Shown here: positions 18,388-28,162 of the stretch, one piece after another
How positions within the stretch are numbered: position 1 is the stretch's first letter
How the letters are laid out: every line of letters begins with the position of its first letter
From: Rariloculus sp963665575
Lineage (GTDB): Bacteria; Pseudomonadota; Gammaproteobacteria; Steroidobacterales; Rariloculaceae
Assembly (NCBI GenBank): GCA_963665575.2
Contig: CAXXDW010000003.1
Span: 248,001 to 312,000, forward strand
DNA: 64,000 bases
Reading direction: 5' to 3'
Made by a program: the position numbers and the translations under genes
The notes under the pieces: model-generated
What the model saw: the letters and a program-made list of their open reading frames with translations, nothing else
Database searches by the model: none
What the model was told of the DNA's origin: nothing

Positions 18388-19473
18388 TCAGACCGCTGCG
18401 GCCAACTCCGGTTCCTGTGTCGAAGCCGGCTCGCCGAGAAAGCGGCGCGCGAGTGTCAGCGCCTCGTCCGACTCGCGCTGCTCGGGACTGTACGCGGCGA
18501 ACTTGACCCGGTCGCAACGCTCGAGGAACGCCGACAGCAGTTCCCGGCGCGGACCGGACAGATTCGCCAAACGGCGCGCTTCCTGCAGGAACTCCTCTGT
18601 GGTGAGTTCCGGCGCGCGCACGCCGTACTGGTCCTCGATGTAGCGTCTCACGATGTCGGAGAGTTCCACATACCATGCGTCGGCCTCATCCGGCGACGGC
18701 AGGCCGCGGCCGGCGAGCGCTTCGAGCCGCCGCATCGCCCGGTCCCGGGCCGTGACTCGGCGCTGCTCGGCCGCGCGGCGCTGCCACAGGGCCACCGCGA
18801 AACCGAGTCCGCCGAGACCCATCAGGCCGACGACGAGCCACGGCCAGGTACGCGCGATGAAACCGCGCCCGAGTTCGGGCAGCGGCGGGCGAACCGGGCG
18901 AAGCTCGGCAAGCACTTCGCCTTCGGGCAGGACCGAAGCCACTTCGATCACGAGTTCCTCGCTGAGCAGTTCCCGATACTCTTCGTCGCCGTCAGCGTAA
19001 CCGGGCCGCGCGTCGAGGTATTCGATGCGCAACGGAGGAATCCGCTGCCTGCCGCTCATCGGCGGTTGCAGGGTATAGCGCTGTGAGGCCATCCAGACAC
19101 CGTCGGGACGGGTTTCCTCGCGCGGCGTGAAATCGACGATGGAAAACCTGCCGAGCGCTTCGCCGAAGGCCGGCATCTCGACGGTCACGCCCTCCGCCGC
19201 TTCGACGGTCAAGGTGAGCGACAAGGGATCGCCAAGTTGCGGTTCCGCGGGGATCAGGGCAACGGTGACCTTCACGGGACCCTCCTCGGTCACGCGCGAG
19301 ATGCCCGCCGCGTCGCCGGGCGCGGGGGCCCTGCCCCCGGTCACGGGCGCGTCTGCCTGTCCGCATGCCGCCAGTGCCGCGCAAATCAACACAGTGGCAG
19401 TCCGCGGCACGAGCCCTGCCGCAGGCAGCCGATGACCGTCTCGCCGAGAACAACTCATCGACCGGCACTGCAT
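18388..19473 (-). CDS. BatD/DUF4381-like lipoprotein
   Basis: About 361 residues. A lipoprotein signal (TATVLICAALAAC, lipobox LAAC) is followed by a BatD-like beta domain (VKVTVALIPAEPQLGDPLSL), one membrane helix (WPWLVVGLMGLGGLGFAVAL) and a cytoplasmic helical tail. The tail carries YVELSDIVRRYIEDQYG and PELTTEEFL, as in the DUF4381-like proteins that sit between DUF58 and BatA in many operons. The ATG at 19473 is taken because it gives a signal of normal length. The frame continues to an ATG at 19593 that has GGAAG before it but would put over 70 residues ahead of the lipid-modified Cys. Confidence 0.7.
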   Translation of the reverse strand: MQCRSMSCSRRDGHRLPAAGLVPRTATVLICAALAACGQADAPVTGGRAPAPGDAAGISRVTEEGPVKVTVALIPAEPQLGDPLSLTLTVEAAEGVTVEMPAFGEALGRFSIVDFTPREETRPDGVWMASQRYTLQPPMSGRQRIPPLRIEYLDARPGYADGDEEYRELLSEELVIEVASVLPEGEVLAELRPVRPPLPELGRGFIARTWPWLVVGLMGLGGLGFAVALWQRRAAEQRRVTARDRAMRRLEALAGRGLPSPDEADAWYVELSDIVRRYIEDQYGVRAPELTTEEFLQEARRLANLSGPRRELLSAFLERCDRVKFAAYSPEQRESDEALTLARRFLGEPASTQEPELAAAV

Positions 19474-19609
19474 CGCGCCTGTACCGCGTTCAGCGTTACT
19501 GGATCTGCCCGATCCCGGTGCACGATACTCCCGCTCCCCGTACCCCATCATGCGCGCACCTCGCCGTTGCGGTGCCGCGCGCAATTCCGACATGCGCTTC
19601 CAACGGGCT

Positions 19610-20601
19610 TCATCGCCGGATCCTCTTCTCGCGCATCCTGAAGAAGGCCAGCAGCGGCTCGACGACCGAAGCTGTCGCGTCGATCGTGATCGTATCGATA
19701 CCGGCGGAACGCAACTCGCGGTTCAAACGGTCCGCGCGTTCGCGGGCGTGCGCTTCGACCGCCTCCCGAAATTCCTCAGATTCGGTATCGACCAGGCGCT
19801 GCTCGCCGGTCTCTGCGTCTTCGAGCGTGACGAGGCCCCCGTGCGCTCGAAGCGCCGCTCGCGCTCGTCGGTGATGCGCACGGCAACGACGTCGTGCTTT
19901 CGGTTGGCGCTGCGCAGCGCATCGAGATAGCCCTCGTCGAGGAAATCGGAGATCAGGAAGAGCACGGCACGGCGCGGCAGCACCCTTCGGCAGAACTCCA
20001 GCGCATGCTGGATGTCGGTCGACCGCCTGCGCGGCCCCCCGCTGCGTTCGATGAGTTTCAGAAAGTGACGGACCGCGCGGCGGGGCACCGCTGCGAGCGA
20101 TCTGCGGCGCCTAAAGCCGGGCTTGCGGCGTTCGTCCTCGCGGCCTCGCGCGAGTACTTCGCGAACGACGCGCAGTGCATGCTTTTGCCCCTTGCGCGGC
20201 GGTATGTACTCGTCGACATCGTCGTGAAACAGCAGCAGGCCGATCTTGTCGTCGTTGTAGATCGCCGAAAACGCGAGCAGCGCCGAGAGTTCGGCCGCCG
20301 CCTCGCGCTTGGAGCGATCCGCGGAACCGAAGTCCTGCGAGGGACTCATGTCGACGAGCAGCAGCACCGTGAGCTGCCGCTCCTCGATGTAGCGCTTGAC
20401 GTAGGGCGTGCCGACCCGGGCCGTGACGTTCCAGTCGATCGTGCGCACGTCGTCGCCGGGAACATAGGGCCTGACCTCGTCGAACTCGACGCCGCGGCCC
20501 TTGAATACGGACACATACGCGCCAGCGAGCACATCCGCCACCGCGCGGCCGGTGTGCAACTGGATGCGCCGAACCTGTCTGACGATTTCCGAGGGTAACA
20601 T
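19610..20601 (-). CDS. DUF58 protein with an apparent one-base frameshift
   Basis: Read from ATG 20601 the frame gives a typical DUF58 protein of MoxR operons: GRGVEFDEVRPYVPGDDVRTIDWN, a VWA-like DMSPSQ motif, and FLISDFLDEGYLDAL. After VRITDERERRFER (codon about 253) the frame turns to nonsense and stops at 19723. In the adjacent frame the expected ending continues at once: GLVTLEDAETGEQRLVDTES, then EPLLAFFRMREKR, stopping at 19610. One extra G in the five-base G run (plus-strand CCCCC at 19836-19840) would restore one reading frame of about 330 residues. This may be an assembly error, a real mutation, or frameshifting. A GTG at 20625 is an alternative start. Confidence 0.8.
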
Positions 20602-20633
20602 CGTGCGATCCCGGTCTCCCCTCACTCAGGAGA

Positions 20634-21620
<987 letters not shown>

Positions 21621-22093
21621 CGCGCCCTCCCTTGATACTCGGCCGCCCGCTGCGCGCCACGAACAAGCCCTCCGTCAGTCAGCCGTTACAGCCATTCAAG
21701 CCATTGATATGAATACAGTTATGTCTCGCCGGAACAAGACGCGCCAAAGCACTTGAAAAATATAAGGGAACGCGCCCGTTTTTCAAGGGGGACCGGTACC
21801 GGGCGGCAGGCAGCGCAAGCAACCGCGGCCGGAGGCGCGCGATCCATTTCCCGACAGCTTCCCGCAAGCAGTCGCCTCAGCGTCGACAAGACCATCACAG
21901 GTCGGGAGCCTGGCCAAAGCGAACGAATTCAGTCGTCCGCCGGTATTCGGCAATGCGGCGCACCGGCCACGCACAAGCAGCGCGCCAATTTGCAAAACGG
22001 ATTGATGCTCACGTCATCGAGCTTGACGTTTTTCCGTTCGCCATTGTCGCCCGTCACGCGCCCCGGGCCGCACCCGGCGGCGACCAGGCCCGG
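21621..22093 (-). other. 473-base non-coding stretch upstream of moxR
   Basis: Holds the likely promoter of the moxR-bat operon (separate entry) in a locally AT-rich patch at about 21700-21790. The rest (21800-22093) is GC-rich, shows no convincing gene on either strand and no T-run terminator for the NmrA-like gene's upstream neighbour. I see nothing else in it. Confidence 0.6.
21759..21786 (-). promoter_or_regulatory. Candidate sigma70 promoter of the moxR-bat operon
   Basis: On the minus strand TTGAAA (21781-21786) is followed by a 16-base spacer and TATATT (21759-21764), in a patch of low GC within a GC-rich genome. The distance to the moxR ATG is about 140 bases. The match to consensus is good, but no experimental support is implied. 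Confidence 0.5.
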
Positions 22094-23050
22094 CTACGAG
22101 TTCATCGCGCCGAGAATGGTGTCCTTCTGGCGTTCCACGAACTGCTCGAACGACTCGAGATCCGGATTGAGCGCCCTGGCCGTGTCGACGCTGCGTGCTC
22201 CACAGACCGTATCCTCAAAATCACGGTAGACCTGGAACATGTTGCCGAGTTCGTCCGCACCGGGGAAGCCGAAGCCGCGATAGGCATCCGCGTCGACCGC
22301 ATGGTAGACGACGTTCGACACGCCGGTCACACGCGCGATCGTCTCGCCCATCTCCTCGATCGTGAGCATCGCGCCGGCGATCCCGACCGTGGCTCCGACG
22401 TACTGCTCACCGCCCTTGAAGATGCCGTAGGCGACCTTGCCGATGTCTCCGGCCGAGATGCCGGCAACCTTCGCGCTGCCCAGCGGGAAGGCCCACGAGT
22501 AATTGCCGTCGTCGCCTTTCTTCGGGCACAGCCCAAACATGTACATGTTGTCCCAGTAGAACGATGTGACCAGGAAGGTGACCGGCAGCCCCTCGAACGA
22601 TGTGTTGGCTTCGGCCTTGGCGTCGAAATGCGGTACCCGGTATTTCTCCTGGAGCATCGGCATGCGCGTGTCGTCGGCGTCCATGAGCGAGCGTGTGTCC
22701 TCGAGCGTCGACCAGACGACGTGTTGCACACCCGCATCCCTTGCGGCGTCGGCAATGTTTGCGGCCTGTTGTCTTTCCTTCTCTGCGGAGAAGTGCTCCC
22801 AAAAATTCGTAACCGCGTAAACGCCATGCGCGCCCGCGAATGCGCTCTTGAGGCTTTCGACGTCGTCGAGATCGGCCGCCACGACTTCTGCGCCCTGCGC
22901 GGCGAGAGCCTGCGCGGTGTCCTTGCCCGGATCGCGCGTGATCGCGCGGCACGCGAACCCACCGTCGGAGTCGCCGAAAATCGCGCGGCACAGACCGCCG
23001 CCCTGCGTGCCGGTTGCTCCCACGACTGCAATAACCTGCTTGTCAGCCAC
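22094..23050 (-). CDS. NmrA-family NAD(P)-binding protein
   Basis: A 318-residue Rossmann protein with the glycine motif VVGATGTQGGG at the N-terminus, then an atypical short-chain dehydrogenase/NmrA-like core (WSTLEDTRSL, FPLGSAKVAGISAGDIGKVAYGIF). NmrA-like proteins bind NAD(P) and act either as redox sensors or as reductases. The active-site YxxxK is not evident here, so a catalytic role is uncertain. The start is GTG, supported by GAGGAA about eight bases upstream. It lies 130 bases behind the transaminase gene on the same strand and may be the third gene of that unit. Confidence 0.8.
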   Translation of the reverse strand: MADKQVIAVVGATGTQGGGLCRAIFGDSDGGFACRAITRDPGKDTAQALAAQGAEVVAADLDDVESLKSAFAGAHGVYAVTNFWEHFSAEKERQQAANIADAARDAGVQHVVWSTLEDTRSLMDADDTRMPMLQEKYRVPHFDAKAEANTSFEGLPVTFLVTSFYWDNMYMFGLCPKKGDDGNYSWAFPLGSAKVAGISAGDIGKVAYGIFKGGEQYVGATVGIAGAMLTIEEMGETIARVTGVSNVVYHAVDADAYRGFGFPGADELGNMFQVYRDFEDTVCGARSVDTARALNPDLESFEQFVERQKDTILGAMNS

Positions 23051-23180
23051 TAGTATTTCCTCACTTCTTGCGATGTGGATCGCCGGTGAAAATCAAGGCG
23101 GGCGATGTCGCGCCGCGCGTAGCTTAACATGCACGATGCGCGCTTCGCAGGGAGGTTTTCCTGCCGGCGTCTGCAGCGTC

Positions 23181-24458
23181 TCAGAGTTCGTCCGCAACAT
23201 CCTTCATCGCGGCCGCCAACCTGTCCGCGGCTTCGGCCACGACTGACTGCGTGCAGGCGGTGGACAAGGCGATCAGGCCTCGAGGCGCGATGAAGACCCC
23301 CCGGTTCAGGGCCGCCAGATGCAGCAGGTACATCAGCCGGCCAGAGTCGCGATGCGCGGAGGGTGTGGGCGAGCGGTCGGTGAAGTGGAGGTTCATCAGC
23401 GAGCCGATGCGGCCCAGAGTCAGCGGCAAGCCGTACTCCGCGGCCGCCGACTGCAGCGCCTCGCCCAGTAGTTCGGCCTGTTCCGCCATGCGGTCCATGC
23501 GTGCCGCGGTCAACTCCGCCACCGCAACCGAACCGGCCGCCATGGTGACCGGATTGCCGTTGAATGTCCCCCCATGAAAGACCCGCCCGTCATCGGGCTC
23601 CAGGACCTTCATGACGTCGACTCGCCCGCCGACCGCTCCCACCGGGTAACCACCGCCGATAAACTTGCCGAACATCGTCAGATCAGGGTCAAGACCGAGC
23701 TCCGTCTGAAGTCCACCTGTTGCCAGACGGAAACTGAGCACTTCATCCAGCACGAACAAGGCGCCGGCCGAACGAGCAGACTTGATTACAGCCTGCAGGA
23801 AACCGGGTGTTGCCGGGATAATGCCTCCAGCTCCAAGTACCGGTTCAAGAAAAACCGCGGCAATTCCCTCGGCCTGCGCCTGCAAAACCCCAACGAAGCT
23901 CTCCGCGTCGTTAAAGTCGGCAAGATGGGTCATCAGCCACGGCCGGTTCATGTGGCCGGACTCGAACTCCACAAGAGAGCCGTGATACCCATGGCGCGCC
24001 ATGAGCACCCTGGACCGTCCCGTGATGGCACGCGCCATGGTGAGGGCAAGATTTGCGGCTTCCGTGCCGGAATTCGTGAAGCGTATCCGTTCGACAGACG
24101 GCACCCGATCGACTATTTGCCTGGCCAGCGAGACTTGCGCGACTGCGCCTGCTGCCCACCCGCTGCCGCGCTCGACCTGCTCGCGCACAGCCTTGACGAC
24201 CGGTGGAAAAGCATGCCCGTGAACCAGAGACGTGTAGTTGTTGTTGAGATCGATGTAGCGGTTGCCGTCGACATCGCAGAGCTCATGACCATGCGCCCGT
24301 TCGATAGTGAGCGGATAGGGTCTCCAGTACGCGGGCTGGCGCGTGTTGCCGCCCGGCAGAACCCGCGCTGCGCGGTCGTGGGCCTCGGCCGAAGAACGCG
24401 TACGTGCCAGATAGGTCTGCTCGATCCGCGAGTTTGCGGTGAATGCTCCGGCGTTCAT
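23181..24458 (-). CDS. Class III (fold type I) PLP transaminase resembling beta-phenylalanine aminotransferase
   Basis: A 425-residue PLP enzyme of the glutamate-1-semialdehyde aminomutase-like subgroup. Visible landmarks are the FTNSGTEA phosphate loop, GYHG, the PLP-ring aspartate in FVLDEV (Asp238) and the Schiff-base lysine in GKFIGGG (Lys265). LPGGNTR (Arg40) and APRG near residue 390 match the two arginine positions I recall binding the substrate carboxylate in the Variovorax beta-phenylalanine aminotransferase, which has nearly the same numbering. The hemL role is unlikely, since the gene sits directly behind an EncP-like lyase. GGGAG lies nine bases before the ATG at 24458. Probable role: transamination of a beta-aryl-beta-amino acid; this is inference. 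Confidence 0.75.
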   Translation of the reverse strand: MNAGAFTANSRIEQTYLARTRSSAEAHDRAARVLPGGNTRQPAYWRPYPLTIERAHGHELCDVDGNRYIDLNNNYTSLVHGHAFPPVVKAVREQVERGSGWAAGAVAQVSLARQIVDRVPSVERIRFTNSGTEAANLALTMARAITGRSRVLMARHGYHGSLVEFESGHMNRPWLMTHLADFNDAESFVGVLQAQAEGIAAVFLEPVLGAGGIIPATPGFLQAVIKSARSAGALFVLDEVLSFRLATGGLQTELGLDPDLTMFGKFIGGGYPVGAVGGRVDVMKVLEPDDGRVFHGGTFNGNPVTMAAGSVAVAELTAARMDRMAEQAELLGEALQSAAAEYGLPLTLGRIGSLMNLHFTDRSPTPSAHRDSGRLMYLLHLAALNRGVFIAPRGLIALSTACTQSVVAEAADRLAAAMKDVADEL

Positions 24459-24493
24459 GCGCACCGGCTCCCGCGTCGCTTCATGCCTCTATT

Positions 24494-26134
24494 TCAGCCA
24501 TCCCATTGCAGGTCGCCATCCGGCAGGCTGGCTAGCAGCTTCCCTTGCCGGAGCAGGTTCGCGGCGGCGGTGATGTGGTCAGTGAGCGATTCGTCGCGAT
24601 CGAGGTAGGGAACCACCTCGCGAACCATGTCGTAGATCTGTCGGGTTACCGAACTCAGCGTCGCCGCCCCGCCATCGCGCTGATCGACCGCCTGACACGC
24701 GCAGATGAGTTCGAAGGCCGGCACAAAATACGCGTCATCGAGGATGTCCCGGGCCCGACGCGCAGCCACCAGCCCCATCGATACGTGGTCCTGAAAGTCG
24801 CCCGTGCTCGTGAGCGTCTGGATGGAGACCGGATGACACAGGGACCGGATCTCGGCCATGATCGAGGTCACGCAGTATTGCCCGCCCATGAGACCATGCC
24901 GCAGCCCGGGGTTCTCCTTGCAGAGGAACGGCGGCAGGCCGTTATTGTGATGCGGGTCCAGATAGCGGTCGATCCGCCGGTCCGAAAGGTTGCACATGTT
25001 CGTGAGCGCGATGGAGACATGATCCATCGCCTGGCTCACGTACTGACCGTGAAAATGTGCGTTGTGAAACGCGTCGCCTTCCTCGACGATGATCAGCGGA
25101 TTGTCGTTGGTCGAGTTGATCTCGATTTGCATGGTCCGGTCAGCCGCCCATACGGCGTCCACCGACGGCCCCAGGACCTGAGGTGTCGCCCGGATCGAGT
25201 AGGCATCCTCGATCTGCTGATCCAGGCCCTGCGGCTCACCCGAGCGCAAGCTCGATAACCACCGGTCCACTTCATCGTCCTGTACGACCATCTTGCTGTC
25301 GGCGAGCGTGGACCAGATTGCGTCGGCGACCTTGACCTGGCCCGGGTGGGGCTTGTTCCGGTGCACAGTCGGATGGAACGGCATGATCTTGCCCTTCAGC
25401 GCCTCGAGACTGATGGCCGAAACCAGGGCGACCTGCTTGAGCAGTCGCTTGGCCTGGTAGATCACCGGTGCCCCGACGCCCACCATCGCCGAGGTCCCGT
25501 TGATCATCGCCAGGCCTTCCTTGTAGCTCAGCCTTGCCGGCTCGAGACCGGCCCGCTGCAGCGCTTCGGCGCCTGACACTTCCTCGCCCTGGTACCTGGC
25601 TCGCCATGCGCCGGTCGTGACCAGGCCGATGTAGGCCAGCGGTCCGAGGTCGCCACTGGCTCCCAGCGATCCCTTTTCGGGAATGCAGGGGACGATGCCG
25701 GCGTTGTAAACGTCGATGTACCTGCGGAAGTTTTCCAGCGAGATCGCGGAGATTCCGCGCCCCAGCGAGTTGATCCTGCAGAGCATGGTGGCCCGAACAC
25801 AGAGATCGTCGAGATCCGGGCCAACGTTTGAAGAGACACCTCGAAGGATGTTGTTCTGCAGCTTCTCGGCCAGATGTTCCGGAATGAGCCAGTTCACGAA
25901 ACCACCTACCGCCGTCGTGACGCCGTAGATCGTCCGACCCGAGCGCACGAACTCGTCCAGGAGCCTGCGTGACGCCTCCACGCGGGCTTCCTGGGCAGGG
26001 AATGTCTCCACCCGAGCATGGCAGGCAGCCGCTTCCACGAGTTGATCTACGGTAACCATCTCACCGTCGAGAATGACCGTTGGCCGGGAGTTGACAGCCG
26101 ATTGTTCGGTTCGTGATGCCGTTAACTGTTCCAA
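24494..26134 (-). CDS. MIO-type aromatic amino-acid ammonia-lyase / 2,3-aminomutase (EncP-like)
   Basis: A 546-residue member of the histidine/phenylalanine ammonia-lyase family. The Ala159-Ser160-Gly161 triad that cyclises to the MIO cofactor sits in GSLGASGDLGPLA, and the catalytic Tyr70 in IYGVTT. The motif GGFVNWLIPEHLA plus LRGVSSNVG differs from histidine lyases (Ser-His in that loop) and tyrosine lyases (His-Leu). It matches the pattern I recall for EncP/AdmH, phenylalanine ammonia-lyases that also form beta-phenylalanine. A C-terminal block (TSTGDFQDHVSMG, ACQAVDQRDG) is as in EncP. The start is TTG with GGAGAG nine bases upstream; the next ATG (26059) would cut off the conserved first strand. 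First gene of the unit with the transaminase. Confidence 0.85.
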   Translation of the reverse strand: MEQLTASRTEQSAVNSRPTVILDGEMVTVDQLVEAAACHARVETFPAQEARVEASRRLLDEFVRSGRTIYGVTTAVGGFVNWLIPEHLAEKLQNNILRGVSSNVGPDLDDLCVRATMLCRINSLGRGISAISLENFRRYIDVYNAGIVPCIPEKGSLGASGDLGPLAYIGLVTTGAWRARYQGEEVSGAEALQRAGLEPARLSYKEGLAMINGTSAMVGVGAPVIYQAKRLLKQVALVSAISLEALKGKIMPFHPTVHRNKPHPGQVKVADAIWSTLADSKMVVQDDEVDRWLSSLRSGEPQGLDQQIEDAYSIRATPQVLGPSVDAVWAADRTMQIEINSTNDNPLIIVEEGDAFHNAHFHGQYVSQAMDHVSIALTNMCNLSDRRIDRYLDPHHNNGLPPFLCKENPGLRHGLMGGQYCVTSIMAEIRSLCHPVSIQTLTSTGDFQDHVSMGLVAARRARDILDDAYFVPAFELICACQAVDQRDGGAATLSSVTRQIYDMVREVVPYLDRDESLTDHITAAANLLRQGKLLASLPDGDLQWDG

Positions 26135-26583
26135 TTGCGTCTCTCCGGATGATTTGTCGGGAAAACCGGGCGGTCCAATGGGAACCGCGCTGTACCAAGC
26201 CTACCAAGTTCAACAATCCAGTGCCGGCAAGGTTGGTTCTTTCGGGGTTGCTGCGGCACCAATTCCCGCCAATTATGAGCGCAGTCAGAAAAAATGACGC
26301 GTTTCATGCCGCGTATCGGGCAATCACGCATGGATTCCATGACTTCAGGAGGTTCAGCCGGGACGAGGACCCAAGTACCGATTCCGCCAGCAGAATCTAC
26401 GTGCGCCGCACACAACCGCGGCACGATCCTTGACGCCGCGGTACGGCGGTGCCCATCATCGGATTGGTCCGGCGATTGCAGGGGATCCATCGTGATCGGA
26501 ATTGGCCTCCATGCGGCAACGAACGCGACCAGCGCGAGCATGGGGGTATCCGAACGGGTGTGCGGTGCGCGAAGAGGCACGGC
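26135..26583. other. 449-base divergent intergenic region
   Basis: Lies between the EncP-like gene (minus) and the alcohol dehydrogenase-like gene (plus) and must hold both promoters. There is a moderately AT-rich core near 26200-26300 (CAATTATGAG, then a run of six A). I find no clear -35/-10 pair and no convincing small gene. Confidence 0.5.
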
Positions 26584-28050
26584 ATGAGCGGCGACAAGGA
26601 GTCTCCGGTGGCGCGCACGAGTGCGAGTGACCGCTCACCTGACCACGCGACTCAGGCCGACTCTGTACATGCCGCTGCCTCAGCCGTCGCGGCGCAAGCA
26701 CCTGCGGCGGCAGACAGCAACGCCGCTGACAGCGCCCTGTCGCGCCGCGAGATGCTCATGATCGGCGCGACCGGAGCCGCAGTATTGGCGACCGGGGCTT
26801 CCGCCCAGGAGGATGGCGCCGCCACACCGGCCGTAGCGTCGGGATCCGTGGCGGGCATGCCGTTTCGCGCCTACGTGCGGTACGGCACCGGGGGCTCCGT
26901 CGAGGACCTGAGGCTTCGCAACATCAAGCCGACCCAGGTGCTCATTCGCACGCGCGGCTCCTGCGGCTGCTACACCGTTACGACCAGCGTGCTCGGCGAC
27001 TTCCCGCAACAGACGCCGACGATCCCGAATCACTCCGGCATGGGCATCGTCGAGGCCGTCGGCGCTCAGGTTCGACGCGTGCGTGTCGGCGACCGCGTGC
27101 TCGTCTCCGGCACGCCATGGTGCGGCCAGTGTCACCAATGCCTGACCGGAACGCCCGAATGGTGCAACTACCTCGCCCCGGGAGGCGTGCCCAACGATCC
27201 GATTGCCGACATGGCGGACGGAACCGGTGTGATCGAGGCCGCGGTCATCGGCGGGCTGAGCGAGATCATCGTGGCCTACGAGGAATACTGCGTTCCGATC
27301 TTCTCCGATGTGCCGGACGAGCAGATCGCGATGCTCGGCGATACCGGCGCCGTCGGGATCGCAGCGACCAGCGTCTACGACCCGGTACAGATCGGCCAGA
27401 ACGTGGTGATCTTTGGCGCAGGCCCCATCGGCCTCGCCGCCGTGCAGGGCGCCCGCGCGCAGGCGGCCGGACAGATCATAGTCGTCGAGCCTGCCGCCTA
27501 TCGCCAGGCGCTTGCACTTGAATTCGGTGCGACGACCGTTCTCAACCCGAACGACGATACGGACACGCTCGTCGAGCGTATCCGCGAACTTTGCGCACCG
27601 CCGACCGACCGCCTCGACGCGGGCGGCCAGATCGCGGGCAGGGGCTTCATTTCGATGCGCGGCGCGGATCTCGTCGTCGAAGCCTCGGGCTTCGACCGCT
27701 ATCCGCCGGCGGTGGAAGCGGGTCCCGACCCGACGGGTCTGCTCGCTCTGCGCCAGGCCTGGGAAGTGACGGCACCGGGAGGCAGTCTCGTGACGCTGGC
27801 CGTCCAGCAAGGCGACATCGCCTTTCCGGGCTCCGCATTCTGCCTGTCGGGCAAACGGATTTTCGGCGGCCAGATGGCCGGCATGAATGTCATGCGCGAC
27901 ACGGCCCGTTTCGTTACGGCCATGGAAACGGGCGCGGTCGACATCGGCGCAATCATCACGTCCACGCCCCCGCTCGACGAGGTCAGACAAGGGTTCCAGG
28001 GGGTCGCCGACCGGACGGAACTCGGTGTCGTTATCAGCTTCCCGGCGTAA
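26584..28050 (+). CDS. Tat-exported zinc-type alcohol dehydrogenase-like protein
   Basis: A 488-residue protein. An unusually long Ala-rich start is followed at about residue 53 by a twin-arginine motif (SRREMLMIG) and hydrophobic core, then an MDR-type alcohol dehydrogenase. The structural zinc knuckle is intact (CGQCHQCLTGTPEWC), as is the nucleotide-binding FGAGPIGLAAVQGA. At the catalytic site the usual GHE is NHS, so the Glu is lost, while a Cys (SCGC) and the His remain. A Rossmann protein sent out by Tat probably carries a bound cofactor folded in the cytoplasm. ATG 26584 is chosen for its AGAGG ribosome site. Substrate unknown. Confidence 0.75.
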   Translation: MSGDKESPVARTSASDRSPDHATQADSVHAAASAVAAQAPAAADSNAADSALSRREMLMIGATGAAVLATGASAQEDGAATPAVASGSVAGMPFRAYVRYGTGGSVEDLRLRNIKPTQVLIRTRGSCGCYTVTTSVLGDFPQQTPTIPNHSGMGIVEAVGAQVRRVRVGDRVLVSGTPWCGQCHQCLTGTPEWCNYLAPGGVPNDPIADMADGTGVIEAAVIGGLSEIIVAYEEYCVPIFSDVPDEQIAMLGDTGAVGIAATSVYDPVQIGQNVVIFGAGPIGLAAVQGARAQAAGQIIVVEPAAYRQALALEFGATTVLNPNDDTDTLVERIRELCAPPTDRLDAGGQIAGRGFISMRGADLVVEASGFDRYPPAVEAGPDPTGLLALRQAWEVTAPGGSLVTLAVQQGDIAFPGSAFCLSGKRIFGGQMAGMNVMRDTARFVTAMETGAVDIGAIITSTPPLDEVRQGFQGVADRTELGVVISFPA

Positions 28051-28162
28051 CGGCCGGGCGCCATGCCTGCGCGGCGTCAACGCGCGTCCTGTCCGAATTC
28101 AATCGCGAACCGGCGATATCGTATCGAGTTTGCGACCGCGTGAACGCCGTCGGCGACGCGAA

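Noticed and set aside
23181..24458. Gene as hemL (glutamate-1-semialdehyde aminomutase)
   Set aside because: Carboxylate-binding motifs and coupling to an EncP-like enzyme argue for a beta-amino-acid transaminase.
26294..26587. Possible 97-residue gene in the divergent region
   Set aside because: Composition looks random, no ribosome site, overlaps the ribosome site of the dehydrogenase-like gene.
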